NCBI RefSeq assembly: GCF_023148685.1
Contig: NZ_JAHXNL010000009.1
Location: 124,001-188,000, forward strand
Reading direction: 5' to 3'
DNA: 64,000 nucleotides
DNA from: Georgenia sp. EYE_87
Lineage (GTDB): Bacteria; Actinomycetota; Actinomycetes; Actinomycetales; Actinomycetaceae
Part shown: positions 1 to 8,005 of the stretch, one piece after another
Numbering within the stretch: the stretch's first letter is position 1
Layout: each line of letters begins with the position of its first letter
Notes under the pieces: generated by a model
The model's database searches: none
What the model was told of the DNA's origin: nothing
The model's input: the letters and a program-made list of their open reading frames with translations, nothing else
Made by a program: the position numbers and the translations under genes

Positions 1-1160
1 TGGTTCGGCAGGTCCAGCAGCTTCACCATGCCGCGCATGCGCACGAGGCTGATGACCAGGGACAGCAGGGTCGCGACGATCATGATGCCGGCGATGCTGA
101 TCATCAGGTCCGGGCTGTTGGTGAACAGCGACGGGCCGGGCTGCAGGCCCCAGATGATCATCGAGCCGAGCATGACGGCCATGACCGAGTCGCCGGGGAT
201 GCCCAGCGCCATGGTCGTCGTCAGCGAGCCGCCGAGAGTGGCGCTGGAGGCGGTGTCCGCCGCCGTGAGGCCCTCGAGGGAGCCCTTGCCGAACTTCTCC
301 GGGTGCTTGGACATGCGCTTGGCGCGGTCCCACCCGATGAGGCCGGCGATGTCGCCGCCGGCGGCCGGGACCACACCGACGACCATGCCGATGACGCTGC
401 TGACCCCGAACGGCCTGGCCATCTGCCGGTACTCGGACCGGGTCGGCCACCACCGTCCGAGGCTGGAGATCGGCTTGACGTGATGCGCGCGGTGGGTGAG
501 GAGCTGGTCGAAGAGCTCGGCGATGCCGAACAGGCCGATGATCACCGCGATGAACGGCAGGCCCGAGTTGAGGTCGTTGACGCCGAAGACGAACCGCGAG
601 TCCCCGGTGATGGGGTCGCGCCCGACGGTGGCGATGGCCAGGCCGGCGATGCCCGCGAGCACGCCCTTGACCACCGACTTCGAGGAGATCGAGATCATGA
701 TGGTCAGGCCGAAGACCACCAGGGCGAACATCTCAGCCGGGCCGAACTCGAGGGCGATGCTGGCCACCGGCCGCGCCGCCACGAGGAACAGCGCCATCGA
801 GAGCAGGATGCCGCCGGTCGTCACCATGGACGAGCTCACCAGGGCGAGGCCGGCCTTGCCCTGCTTCGCGAGCGGATAGCCGTCCAGGGTGGTCGCGATG
901 GCGGCCGGTGTCCCCGGCGTGTTGACCAGGATGGACGGGATCCGGTCGCCGTAGTTGGCGCCCACGTAGATGGTGAGGAGGACCGCGAGCCCCTGCACGG
1001 GCTCCAGCGTGAGCGTGAAGCCGGAGGCGAGCGCCACGGCCATCGACCCGGTCACGCCGGGGAACGCGCCGACCAGCGTCCCCACCATGAGGCCGATGAG
1101 CAGGCAGACGGCGACGGTCGGGTCGAGCAGGGCGCCCAGGCCCTCGGCGACGGCGTTCAC
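1..1160 (-). CDS. tctA: TctA, large permease subunit of a tripartite tricarboxylate transporter (3' end cut off)
   Basis: Large membrane subunit of a tripartite tricarboxylate transporter (TTT), a secondary carrier that takes up a carboxylate handed over by the periplasmic TctC protein. The translation from 1160 begins VNAVAEGLGALLDP and is a chain of hydrophobic segments with TctA-family stretches such as LVGAFPGVTGSMA near the start, PAAGGDIAGLIGWDRAKRM and LGIPGDSVMAVMLGSMIIWG. About 386 codons are present; the family is near 500 residues, so the C-terminus lies beyond the left edge. The GTG start overlaps the tctB stop by 4 bases (GTGA), which implies translational coupling. It is third in the order tctC-tctB-tctA behind a GntR regulator. 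The substrate cannot be read from the sequence. Confidence 0.93.
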   Translation of the reverse strand, partial: MNAVAEGLGALLDPTVAVCLLIGLMVGTLVGAFPGVTGSMAVALASGFTLTLEPVQGLAVLLTIYVGANYGDRIPSILVNTPGTPAAIATTLDGYPLAKQGKAGLALVSSSMVTTGGILLSMALFLVAARPVASIALEFGPAEMFALVVFGLTIMISISSKSVVKGVLAGIAGLAIATVGRDPITGDSRFVFGVNDLNSGLPFIAVIIGLFGIAELFDQLLTHRAHHVKPISSLGRWWPTRSEYRQMARPFGVSSVIGMVVGVVPAAGGDIAGLIGWDRAKRMSKHPEKFGKGSLEGLTAADTASSATLGGSLTTTMALGIPGDSVMAVMLGSMIIWGLQPGPSLFTNSPDLMISIAGIMIVATLLSLVISLVRMRGMVKLLDLPN

Positions 1161-1774
1161 AGCGGCACCTTCAGGAGTGTGTGGAAGAGCAGGTAGATGA
1201 ACCCCGTCATGACCACGGGGAAGAGGATGAGCGTCTTCCAGCCGCGGCCACCGAAGAGGTAGGTCGCGGCGACGAGGAAGATCGGCGTCACGACCAGGAA
1301 GCCGAGCGCGGGCCAGAGCAGCACGAAGACGACGGAGAGCACGACGGCGAGCCCGACACGGACCCAGCCCTGCCGCGTGGCCGCCTCGAGGTCGTCACGG
1401 TCGAACGGCGGACGGACGACGGCGACCACGAGCAGGAGCACCCCCAGGGCGAGGCCCGCGAGGCCGAGCAGCTCGGGCCACCAGCGCGGGTCGATGCCGT
1501 CCGTCTCGGTGCGGACCTTGATGGCGCGGGCCAGCACGACGAGGGCGCCGGACCCGACGACCGCGATGGCCGCGCAGACGATCTCCAGGCGGCGGGACGG
1601 CCGGGCGAGCGGGGCGTGGTCCGCCTCGCCGGCCGCCTCGACGGCGTCGGCGGCGTCGTGCGCGAGCAGCTCCTCGGCCGGCGGCACGCGATCGACGTGC
1701 GGGCCGGGCACCGGGGCTGCCCCGTCCGGCTGAGCGGACGGGGCAGCCGGCGTGCCCTTGCGGGAACGGATCAT
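1157..1774 (-). CDS. tctB: TctB, small membrane subunit of the tripartite tricarboxylate transporter
   Basis: Small integral-membrane subunit that works with TctA. The 205-residue product has a long polar N-terminal extension (about 65 residues rich in Ala, Pro, Asp and Glu) followed by four hydrophobic helices: around 66-86, 97-115, 130-165 as a pair, and the C-terminal stretch ending HTLLKVPL. This is the DUF1468/TctB layout. The ATG at 1774 overlaps the tctC stop (TGATG), and the stop overlaps the tctA GTG start. TctB proteins are usually 140-180 residues, so the acidic N-terminal extension is longer than usual. The same-frame extension upstream is only read-through of tctC in another frame. 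Confidence 0.9.
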   Translation of the reverse strand: MIRSRKGTPAAPSAQPDGAAPVPGPHVDRVPPAEELLAHDAADAVEAAGEADHAPLARPSRRLEIVCAAIAVVGSGALVVLARAIKVRTETDGIDPRWWPELLGLAGLALGVLLLVVAVVRPPFDRDDLEAATRQGWVRVGLAVVLSVVFVLLWPALGFLVVTPIFLVAATYLFGGRGWKTLILFPVVMTGFIYLLFHTLLKVPL

Positions 1775-2775
1775 CAGCGGGCTCCGAGGATCTCTCCGAA
1801 GCGCTCGTACTCGGAGTTCACGAAGTCGGTGAACTCGGCCGAGTCGCGGTAGACGGGCAGGTTGCCGGCCGTGGTGATGGTCTCGATGAAGCCGTCCGAG
1901 TTGGCGGCCTCCTCGATGGCGGACTCGAGGGTCGAACGGACGTCGTCCGGCAGACCGGCCGGCGCGTAGATGCCGCCCCAGCCGCCGAACTCGAGGTCGT
2001 AGCCGGCCTCGGCAGCCGTCGGCACGTCGGGCATGTCGGGGTGGCGCTCGTCGTGGAAGATGGCGAGCGGGCGCACCTGGCCCTCCTTGTAGGCCGTGAG
2101 CGTCTCGCCGGCCCCGCCGACGGCGGCGTCCACCTGGCCGCCGATGGCCGCCGCGAGGGCGGGGGCCCCGCCGTCGAAGGGGACGGAGGCGAGCTGGGCG
2201 CCCGTCTCGTCCGCGAGCCCGAACGCCGCAGCCTCCCAGATGGAGCCCGCGCCGGAGTTGGCGACGGCGAGCTCCTCGGACTGGGCGGCCTCGACGAAGT
2301 CCTCGAGCGTCTGGTGGGGGCTGTCGGCGGGCACGGACAGGATGCCCGGAGCGAGCATGATCTGGCCGAGGAAGTCGTAGTTCGCCGGGTCGACGTCGAA
2401 GTCCTGGTGGCCCAGCATCGAGATCTCCACCGGGACGAAGCCGATGGTGTAGCCGTCCGGGTCCTGCTCGGCCACGTACTGCATGGCCGTGGAGCCGGAC
2501 GCGCCGGGACGGTTCTCGACGATGATCGAGGTGTCCAGGATGGGCTCGAGCTCGGCGACGAGCGCGCGGGAGCTGAGGTCCGAGCCACCGCCGGCGGCGG
2601 CCTGGACGATGAAGTTGATGTCCTGCTCGGGGTAGCCCGAGGCCTCGCCGCCGTCGGTGGCGGCTCCGCCGTCGGCACCGTCGGCGGCACCGTCGTCGGC
2701 GCCGCCGGAGCAGGCGGCGAGGACGAGCGCGAGGGCGGACAGGGCGACTGCCGAGGTGAGTCGGGTGCGCATCAT
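1774..2775 (-). CDS. tctC: TctC, lipoprotein solute-binding protein of the TTT carrier
   Basis: Extracytoplasmic solute receptor (Bug/TctC family) that captures a carboxylate ligand for TctAB. The 333-residue protein starts MMRTRLTSAVAL with a signal peptide and a lipobox LVLAAC, so it should be a lipid-anchored binding protein, as expected in a Gram-positive cell. A Ser/Gly/Asp-rich linker follows. Family features are the QDINFIVQAAAGGGSD opening, the IIVENRPGASG motif and the GYDLEFGGWGGIYAP region. An AAGGAG ribosome binding site lies ten bases before the start. The spacer between them is largely the palindrome GTTGTACAAC, a candidate operator for the upstream GntR protein. It is the first transporter gene of the tctCBA group. 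Confidence 0.95.
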   Translation of the reverse strand: MMRTRLTSAVALSALALVLAACSGGADDGAADGADGGAATDGGEASGYPEQDINFIVQAAAGGGSDLSSRALVAELEPILDTSIIVENRPGASGSTAMQYVAEQDPDGYTIGFVPVEISMLGHQDFDVDPANYDFLGQIMLAPGILSVPADSPHQTLEDFVEAAQSEELAVANSGAGSIWEAAAFGLADETGAQLASVPFDGGAPALAAAIGGQVDAAVGGAGETLTAYKEGQVRPLAIFHDERHPDMPDVPTAAEAGYDLEFGGWGGIYAPAGLPDDVRSTLESAIEEAANSDGFIETITTAGNLPVYRDSAEFTDFVNSEYERFGEILGAR

Positions 2776-2776
2776 G

Positions 2777-2786
2777 GTTGTACAAC
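2777..2786. promoter_or_regulatory. Palindrome GTTGTACAAC in the tctC leader (candidate GntR operator)
   Basis: A perfect 10-bp palindrome sits between the AAGGAG ribosome binding site and the ATG of tctC. Its TTGT/ACAA half-sites resemble operators of GntR-family regulators, and a GntR/FCD gene is immediately upstream in the same direction. Binding here would block transcription or ribosome access. This is inference; no second copy was found in the window. Confidence 0.4.
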
Positions 2787-2843
2787 TCCTTCGTCGGTAC
2801 AGCGGGGGAGGGGTTCGCTCCGCCGGATCGGCGGAGGAGGGCG

Positions 2844-3530
2844 TTACGGGGTGGCGATGAAGCGGGCGTAGGCGGTGAGCATGCGGGTGCGCGAGCCGTC
2901 GATGTGCTCGCGCAGGACCGGGGCGACGGCCGCGTGGTCGCCGGCCCCGATGAGATCGAGCAGCTCGACGTGGTCGCGGTGTATCGGGGCGAGGTCCCGG
3001 TCCTCGGCGTTGGTGACCGAGAGCATCCCGGCGAAGGTCGGGCGGTACTGCTGCCAGATGCTGCCGAGCCTGCGGTGGCCGGAGTGGGCGTAGAACGCCG
3101 TGTGGAAGTCGAGGTCCGCCTCGGCGAACCCGACGGGGTTGGCCCGTTCGGCCGCGGCCCCCATGCGATCGAGCGCCGAGCGGGCCTCGGTGAGGTCGGA
3201 GCCTGCCTCCATGCACAGCCGGACGGCCTCGGCCTCGAGGACCTGGCGCAGGAGGTAGAGCTCCTCGATGTCCTCGCTGCGCAGCCCGATGACGAAGACG
3301 CCGCGGCGGCGGGACTCGACGAGTCCCTCGGTCTCGAGCTGGCGCAGGGCGTCCCGAACGGGCCCGCGGCTGACGTTGAAGCTCTCCGAGAGCTGGCTCT
3401 CGACGAGGTGGGTCCCGGCCTGCAGGTCGCCGGTGATGATCAGCCGCCGCAGGTGGTCCACCACGTGCTGGCCGAGCGCCGGAGCGGGCGGGATGGTGAC
3501 GGCGTTGCGCAGAGCGCTGTTGACAGCCAT
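2844..3530 (-). CDS. GntR-family regulator, FCD (FadR-type) subfamily
   Basis: DNA-binding transcription regulator of 228 residues. Residues about 18-85 are a GntR winged helix (GQHVVDHLRRLIITGDL, then SFNVSRGPVRDALRQLETEGLV), and residues about 95-220 are an all-helical FCD effector domain with the metal-ligand pattern of this subfamily (D in EADLDFHTAFY, then H residues in the RDHVELLDLI and LREHIDG stretches). FCD domains usually bind small carboxylates, consistent with control of the adjacent tctCBA transporter. The start at 3530 is preceded by GAGGAGG. It is transcribed toward tctC with a 68-base gap and is divergent from the LacI gene. The palindromes at 2777 and 3566 are its most likely operators. 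Confidence 0.92.
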   Translation of the reverse strand: MAVNSALRNAVTIPPAPALGQHVVDHLRRLIITGDLQAGTHLVESQLSESFNVSRGPVRDALRQLETEGLVESRRRGVFVIGLRSEDIEELYLLRQVLEAEAVRLCMEAGSDLTEARSALDRMGAAAERANPVGFAEADLDFHTAFYAHSGHRRLGSIWQQYRPTFAGMLSVTNAEDRDLAPIHRDHVELLDLIGAGDHAAVAPVLREHIDGSRTRMLTAYARFIATP

Positions 3531-3552
3531 CCAGGCCTCCTCGTCGAGGTGC

Positions 3553-3563
3553 GAAATCGATTA
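3553..3563. promoter_or_regulatory. LacI-type operator copy 1 (GAAATCGATTA)
   Basis: The sequence GAAATCGATTAC in the divergent gntR/lacI gap is repeated exactly, in inverted orientation, just before the FGGY kinase start (4866-4876). The centre AATCGATT has the AAnCGnTT symmetry typical of LacI-family operators. Together with the neighbouring lacI gene this suggests autoregulation plus control of the kinase operon. Confidence 0.6.
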
Positions 3564-3565
3564 CT

Positions 3566-3575
3566 CGGTTAACCG
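3566..3575. promoter_or_regulatory. Palindrome CGGTTAACCG upstream of the GntR gene
   Basis: Perfect 10-bp palindrome three bases from the LacI-type site, 36 bases upstream of the gntR start. Its GGT..ACC arms resemble FadR-type GntR operators, so it may be the GntR autoregulatory site. Inference from symmetry and position only. Confidence 0.35.
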
Positions 3576-3696
3576 TTGACGGTGAACATAGAGCGTCGGA
3601 CGTGCTGTGCGCAACCCCTGGGCCCGGAACTTGGGCTGCGTGCCGGTGGCCGGGCCGGCCACGGACCTAGAGTGACGACGACGGAAGGGGTGGCGG

Positions 3697-4653
3697 ATGG
3701 CCACGATCGTGGAGGTCGCGGCGCTGGCGGGCGTGTCGACGGCGACCGTCTCTCGGGTGCTGAACGGGAAGAAGGTGCGACCTGACCTCGCCGAGGCGGT
3801 GCACCGCGCGGCCGCCGAGCTCGGCTACACCCCCGACCGGACCGCGCGCTCCCTGCGGCGCCGCCACAGCGACGTGATCGCCCTGGTGCTCCCGGACATC
3901 GAGAACCCTTTCTTCACGTCCCTCGCCCGCGGCGTGGAGGACGTCGCGCAGGAGGCCGGGCTGTCGGTGGTGCTCTGCAACACCGACGAGGACCCCGCGA
4001 AGGAGGAGAGGTACCTCGCGATCGCCGACAGCGAGAACATGGCCGGCGTGCTCCTCGCGCCGGCCACGGCCTCCCCGAACCTGCGGCCGCTGCTCGACCG
4101 CGGGCGGGCCGTCGTCGTGCTCGACCGTGCCGTGGCCGCACCCGTGGACCAGGTGCTGTTCGACAACGCCGAGCTCGGGCGGCGGGTCACCCGCGAGCTC
4201 GTCGGGCGGGGCCACCGCCGCGTCGGCTGCATCAGCGGCCCGGCCGGCACCAGCACGGCCGACGACCGTGCCGACGGCTGGCGCCAGGCGCTCGCAGAGG
4301 CGGGGCTGGACGTCGACGAGCGGCTGCTCGTCCGCTCGAGCTTCCGCGTCGAGGGCGGGCGTCGCGCGATGCTCGAGCTGCTCGCGCTCGACCGGCCGCC
4401 GGAGGCGGTGGTCGCCACCAACAACCTCGTCGGGGTGGGGGCCCTCCAGGTCCTGGCCGCCCGCGGGGAGTCCGCTCCCGAGGTCGGCGTCATCGGTGAC
4501 CTGCCCTTCGTCACCTCCCGGACGGACGACCTCGTCGTCCTCCCGCTCGGGCCGAGGACGATGGGGGTCACCGCCGCCCGGCTGCTGATCGAGCGGGTCA
4601 ACGGGCTCACCGAGCCGCCGCGCACGGTCGTGTCCGCCGTGGCGGCGTCCTAG
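3697..4653 (+). CDS. LacI-family transcription regulator of the adjacent sugar operon
   Basis: Repressor-type regulator of 318 residues. The N-terminus is a textbook LacI helix-turn-helix (VAALAGVSTATVSRVLNGKK, residues 6-25) and hinge (PDRTARSLRRRHSDVIALVLPD), followed by a periplasmic-binding-protein-like effector domain (IENPFFTSLARGVEDVA, GHRRVGCISGPAG, AVVATNNLVGVGALQVL). The length is a little under the usual 330-340. It lies between the divergent gntR gene and the kinase operon in the same direction as the latter. Inverted copies of GAAATCGATTAC upstream of both lacI (3553) and the kinase (4866) are the likely binding sites. The ligand is unknown, probably the sugar or phosphorylated sugar handled downstream. 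Confidence 0.93.
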   Translation: MATIVEVAALAGVSTATVSRVLNGKKVRPDLAEAVHRAAAELGYTPDRTARSLRRRHSDVIALVLPDIENPFFTSLARGVEDVAQEAGLSVVLCNTDEDPAKEERYLAIADSENMAGVLLAPATASPNLRPLLDRGRAVVVLDRAVAAPVDQVLFDNAELGRRVTRELVGRGHRRVGCISGPAGTSTADDRADGWRQALAEAGLDVDERLLVRSSFRVEGGRRAMLELLALDRPPEAVVATNNLVGVGALQVLAARGESAPEVGVIGDLPFVTSRTDDLVVLPLGPRTMGVTAARLLIERVNGLTEPPRTVVSAVAAS

Positions 4654-4865
4654 GATCCGGAGGGTTCGCCCGCGCCGCCGCTGCCGAGGCCCCGGCGGGT
4701 CCGCCCTGCCGCGGGTGTCGAGGCCGCGGCCTCCCCTGGCGCGGGTGCCGAGGCCGGAGCATCCTCCGTGAGGACCGCCTTCCGCGCTCGCGACGGCGGT
4801 CCGGGGACAGGTCCTGAGCAGGAACGTCGGCGCTCGGCGCGTCGGGCGGGGGCCGGTTGCGCCGG

Positions 4866-4876
4866 TAATCGATTTC
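4866..4876. promoter_or_regulatory. LacI-type operator copy 2 before the FGGY kinase operon
   Basis: TAATCGATTTC is the exact reverse complement of the site at 3553-3563. It ends 16 bases before the kinase ATG, where a bound repressor would block transcription of the whole catabolic and transport operon. The preceding gap (4654-4865) is GC-rich with a short GAGGCCGCGGCCTC palindrome at 4720 and no convincing gene. Confidence 0.6.
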
Positions 4877-4892
4877 TGGCAGCGTCTCCGGC

Positions 4893-6371
4893 ATGCGGCG
4901 GAGCGCGTACCTCGGTGTCGACATCGGCACCTCCAGCAGCAAGGGCGTGCTCGTCCTCCCCGACGGGGACATCCTCCGCACGGCGTCCCGCGCGCACACG
5001 GTCAGCCGGCCCGCGCCCGGCCACGTGGAGATGGATCCCGAGGTCTGGTGGGAGGAGTTCGTCGCCCTCGCCGGCGAGCTGACCGCCCCCGGAGACGTGG
5101 AGGTCGCGGCCGTCGGGGTCAGCGGCATGGGGCCGTGCGTCGTGCTCACCGACGACCGGGGGACGGTGCTGCGCCCGGCCATCCTCTACGGGGTGGACAC
5201 GCGCGCGACGGCGCAGATCGAGCGGCTCGACGCCGAGCTGGGCCGGGAGGCGATCCTCGACCGGGCGGGCTCGGTGCTGTCGAGCCAGGCGGTCGGCCCG
5301 AAGATCGCCTGGGTGCGCGAGCACGAACCAGACGTCTACGCCCGCGCCCGCCGCCTCTTCATGCCCGCGTCGTGGCTCGCCCACCGGCTCACGGGCGAGT
5401 ACGTGCTCGACCACCACTCGGCGAGCCAGTGCACGCCCCTCTACGACACCCGCGCCCTGGACTGGTACGCCCCCTGGGCCGAGCACGTCGCGCCGGGGCT
5501 GGACCTGCCCGCGCTGCGCTGGCCCGGCGAGCGGGCCGGCGTGACCCGCCGTGAGGTGGCCGGGATCCCGGCCGGGGTCCCGGTCATCACCGGCACGATC
5601 GACGCCTGGTCCGAGGCGGTCAGCGTCGACGCCCAGAACCCCGGCGACCTCATGCTCATGTACGGCACGACCATGTTCCTCATCGCCACGGTGCCCGAGC
5701 GCGTCACGTCCGAGCTGATGTGGGGCACCGTCGGGGCGTTCGAGGGCACGCGCAACCTCGCCGGCGGCATGGCGACGTCCGGGGCGATCACCTCCTGGCT
5801 GCGGGACCTGACCGGCGGCACCGACTACCCGACGCTGCTCGCCGAGGCCGCCGCCTCCGGCCCGGGCGCCCGCGGGCTGCTGGCCCTGCCGTACTTCGCG
5901 GGGGAGCGCACCCCGATCTTCGACCCCGACGCCCGTGGCGTGATCGTGGGGCTGACGCTTTCCCACACCCGGGGCGACCTCTACCGGGCGGTCCTGGAGG
6001 CGACGGCGTTCGGGGTCCGCCACAACGTCGACGCCCTCCGGGCGGCGGGCGCGCGGATCGACCGGGTGGTCGCCGTCGGCGGCGGCACCCAGGGCGAGCT
6101 GTGGACCCAGATCGTCTCCGACGTCACCGGCCTGCCCCAGACCATCCCCACCCGGACCATCGGCGCCAGCTACGGGGCCGCGTACCTCGCGGCCCGCCTG
6201 GTCGAGGACGTCTCGATGGCGAGCTGGAACCCCGCCGCCGAGGTCCGCGAGCCCGACCCGCGCGCCACCGCGCTCTACGACGACCTCTACCGCCACTACC
6301 TCGACCTCTACCCCGCCACCCGTGACGTCGTGCACGCGCTGGCGCGCCTCCAGCACGAAGGAGCCTCATGA
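4893..6371 (+). CDS. FGGY-family carbohydrate kinase
   Basis: ATP-dependent sugar kinase of the FGGY (xylulokinase/glycerol kinase) family, 492 residues, the usual length. The N-terminal domain shows YLGVDIGTSSSKGVLV (phosphate-binding) and ILYGVDTRA near the sugar site. The C-terminal domain carries GTIDAWSEAVS with the expected catalytic-base Asp, LMLMYGTTMFLI, LALPYFAGERTPIFDPDARG and the ATP-binding AVGGGTQGELWTQIVSDVTG. FGGY kinases usually phosphorylate the terminal hydroxyl of a ketose or polyol; the exact substrate is not readable. It is first in the LacI-linked operon, and its stop overlaps the isomerase start by 4 bases (ATGA). Confidence 0.93.
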   Translation: MRRSAYLGVDIGTSSSKGVLVLPDGDILRTASRAHTVSRPAPGHVEMDPEVWWEEFVALAGELTAPGDVEVAAVGVSGMGPCVVLTDDRGTVLRPAILYGVDTRATAQIERLDAELGREAILDRAGSVLSSQAVGPKIAWVREHEPDVYARARRLFMPASWLAHRLTGEYVLDHHSASQCTPLYDTRALDWYAPWAEHVAPGLDLPALRWPGERAGVTRREVAGIPAGVPVITGTIDAWSEAVSVDAQNPGDLMLMYGTTMFLIATVPERVTSELMWGTVGAFEGTRNLAGGMATSGAITSWLRDLTGGTDYPTLLAEAAASGPGARGLLALPYFAGERTPIFDPDARGVIVGLTLSHTRGDLYRAVLEATAFGVRHNVDALRAAGARIDRVVAVGGGTQGELWTQIVSDVTGLPQTIPTRTIGASYGAAYLAARLVEDVSMASWNPAAEVREPDPRATALYDDLYRHYLDLYPATRDVVHALARLQHEGAS

Positions 6372-8005
6372 CCTACACCCTGCCTGCCCCGACGACCCCG
6401 GCGACCGCGCCGGAGCGCACCGCGTACCTCGTCCCCAGCGGCGACCTGCGCGAGTCGGCCAACGTCGCCGGCTGGCCCACCCAGGTCGAGCTCGAGAGGG
6501 TCGTCGCGGACGCCCTCGCCGCCAACGGCTGGGCCGTCGAACGGGCGCTCGGCGTCGACCCGGACACCGGGCACGGCTTCATCTCCAGCCAGCGGATGGG
6601 CCTGAAGGTCTTTCGCTCGATCCCACGCGACGCGCCGCTGATCGTTGCCACGGCCATCTGGCAGTACAGCCACCACGTCCTCGCCGGGCTGCGCAGCCAC
6701 CGCGGGCCGATCCTCACCGTCGCGAACTTCGCGGGCGACTGGCCCGGGCTGGTCGGGCTCCTCGGCCTCAACGCCGGGCTGACCAAGATGGGCCGGCCGT
6801 ACTCGACGATCTGGACCGTCGACGGCTCCGACGCGTGGTTCCGGGACGGCATCCGGTCGTGGCTGGAGACCGGCACCGTCACCCACGACGACAGCCACGT
6901 CCGCGACCTGCCGCCGCTCGGCCCCAGCCCGGAGCGGGAGCTGGGCGAGGCGCTGGCCGACCAGCTCCTGGACGAGAAGGCGATCATCGGCGTCTTCGAC
7001 GAGGGCTGCATGGGCATGTACAACGCCATCATCGACGACGAGCTGCTCAACCCGCTGGGCATCTACAAGGAGCGGCTCTCCCAGTCGGCCCTGTGGGCCG
7101 AGATGCAGACCGTCACCGACGAGGAGGCCGACGCCGTCGGCCGCTGGCTCACCGAGGCCGGGATGACGTTCCGCACCGGCACCGTCGAGGCCACCGAGCT
7201 CACCGAGACCCAGCTGCGCTGGCAGCACAAGATGTACGTCGCCGCCCTGCGCCTCTCCGACGACTTCGGCCTCGACGCCGTCGGCATCCAGTACCAGCAG
7301 GGGCTGAAGAACCTCGCGCCGGCCTCGGACCTGGTCGAGGGGCTGCTGAACAACGTCGCCCGCCCGCCGGTGACCAGCCGGGACGGCTCCCGCGTGCTGT
7401 ACGAGGGCAAGGCGCTGCCGCACTTCAACGAGGTGGACGAGGGGGTCGCCGTCGACGCGCTGATCACCAACCGCATCTGGACCGCGATGGGGCTGGACCC
7501 GGCCAACACGCTGCACGACGTGCGCTGGGGCGAGGAGTACGACGGGCAGTTCGTCTGGGTCTTCGAGATCTCCGGCTCGGTCCCGCCGTCGCACTTCGCG
7601 GGCGGCTACGCCGACGCCGAGGGCTGGCGCCAGGACCCGGTGTTCTTCCCCGCCGGCGGGGCGACGATCAACGGCGTGTCGAAGCCCGGCGAGATCGTCT
7701 GGTCGCGCGTCTACATCGCCGACGCCGGCCTGCACGTCGACCTCGGCCGGGCCAGCGTCGTCGAGCTGCCACCGGAGGAGACGGAGCGGCGCAAGCAGGC
7801 CACGAACCCCGAGTGGCCCATCGCCCACGTCGTCCTCCACGGCATCACCCGCGACCAGTTCATGGCCCGGCACAAGGCCAACCACGCCCAGGTCGTCTAC
7901 GCCCCCGACGCCGCCACCGCCGACAAGGCCCTGACCGCCAAGGCCGCGATGTTCGCCCGCCTCGGCGTCGCGGTGCACCTCTGCGGCGACGTCACGCCGG
8001 TATGA
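6368..8005 (+). CDS. L-fucose/L-arabinose isomerase-like protein
   Basis: Protein of 545 residues that I place with the L-fucose/L-arabinose isomerase superfamily, metal-dependent aldose-ketose isomerases. Supporting features are the layered alpha/beta N-terminus (PLIVATAIWQYSHHVLAGL, GPILTVANFAGDWPGLVGLL), the acidic GVFDEGCMGMYNAIIDDELL stretch resembling the metal-binding Glu region of fucose isomerases, and GLDAVGIQYQQGLKNLAP. The size is nearer fucose isomerase (about 590) than arabinose isomerase (about 500). A GAAGGAG ribosome binding site lies inside the end of the kinase gene, and start and stop both overlap neighbours by 4 bases. An isomerase coupled to an FGGY kinase implies aldose to ketose to ketose phosphate. 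The substrate is unknown; a fucose identity should not be assumed. Confidence 0.75.
   Translation: MTYTLPAPTTPATAPERTAYLVPSGDLRESANVAGWPTQVELERVVADALAANGWAVERALGVDPDTGHGFISSQRMGLKVFRSIPRDAPLIVATAIWQYSHHVLAGLRSHRGPILTVANFAGDWPGLVGLLGLNAGLTKMGRPYSTIWTVDGSDAWFRDGIRSWLETGTVTHDDSHVRDLPPLGPSPERELGEALADQLLDEKAIIGVFDEGCMGMYNAIIDDELLNPLGIYKERLSQSALWAEMQTVTDEEADAVGRWLTEAGMTFRTGTVEATELTETQLRWQHKMYVAALRLSDDFGLDAVGIQYQQGLKNLAPASDLVEGLLNNVARPPVTSRDGSRVLYEGKALPHFNEVDEGVAVDALITNRIWTAMGLDPANTLHDVRWGEEYDGQFVWVFEISGSVPPSHFAGGYADAEGWRQDPVFFPAGGATINGVSKPGEIVWSRVYIADAGLHVDLGRASVVELPPEETERRKQATNPEWPIAHVVLHGITRDQFMARHKANHAQVVYAPDAATADKALTAKAAMFARLGVAVHLCGDVTPV

Noticed and set aside
303-1196. Long open frames on the plus strand antisense to tctA and tctB
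   Set aside because: Their translations are repetitive Arg/Asp/Gly-rich and match no family; the minus-strand frames give clear TctA/TctB proteins. High GC makes long antisense frames common.
1818-3216. Frame-shifted long ORFs overlapping tctC and gntR on the minus strand
   Set aside because: Low-complexity Ser/Thr/Arg/Pro products; the tctC frame has signal peptide, lipobox and family motifs.
4607-6356. Large minus-strand ORFs antisense to the FGGY kinase
   Set aside because: No start context and no recognisable motifs; the plus frame is a full FGGY kinase.
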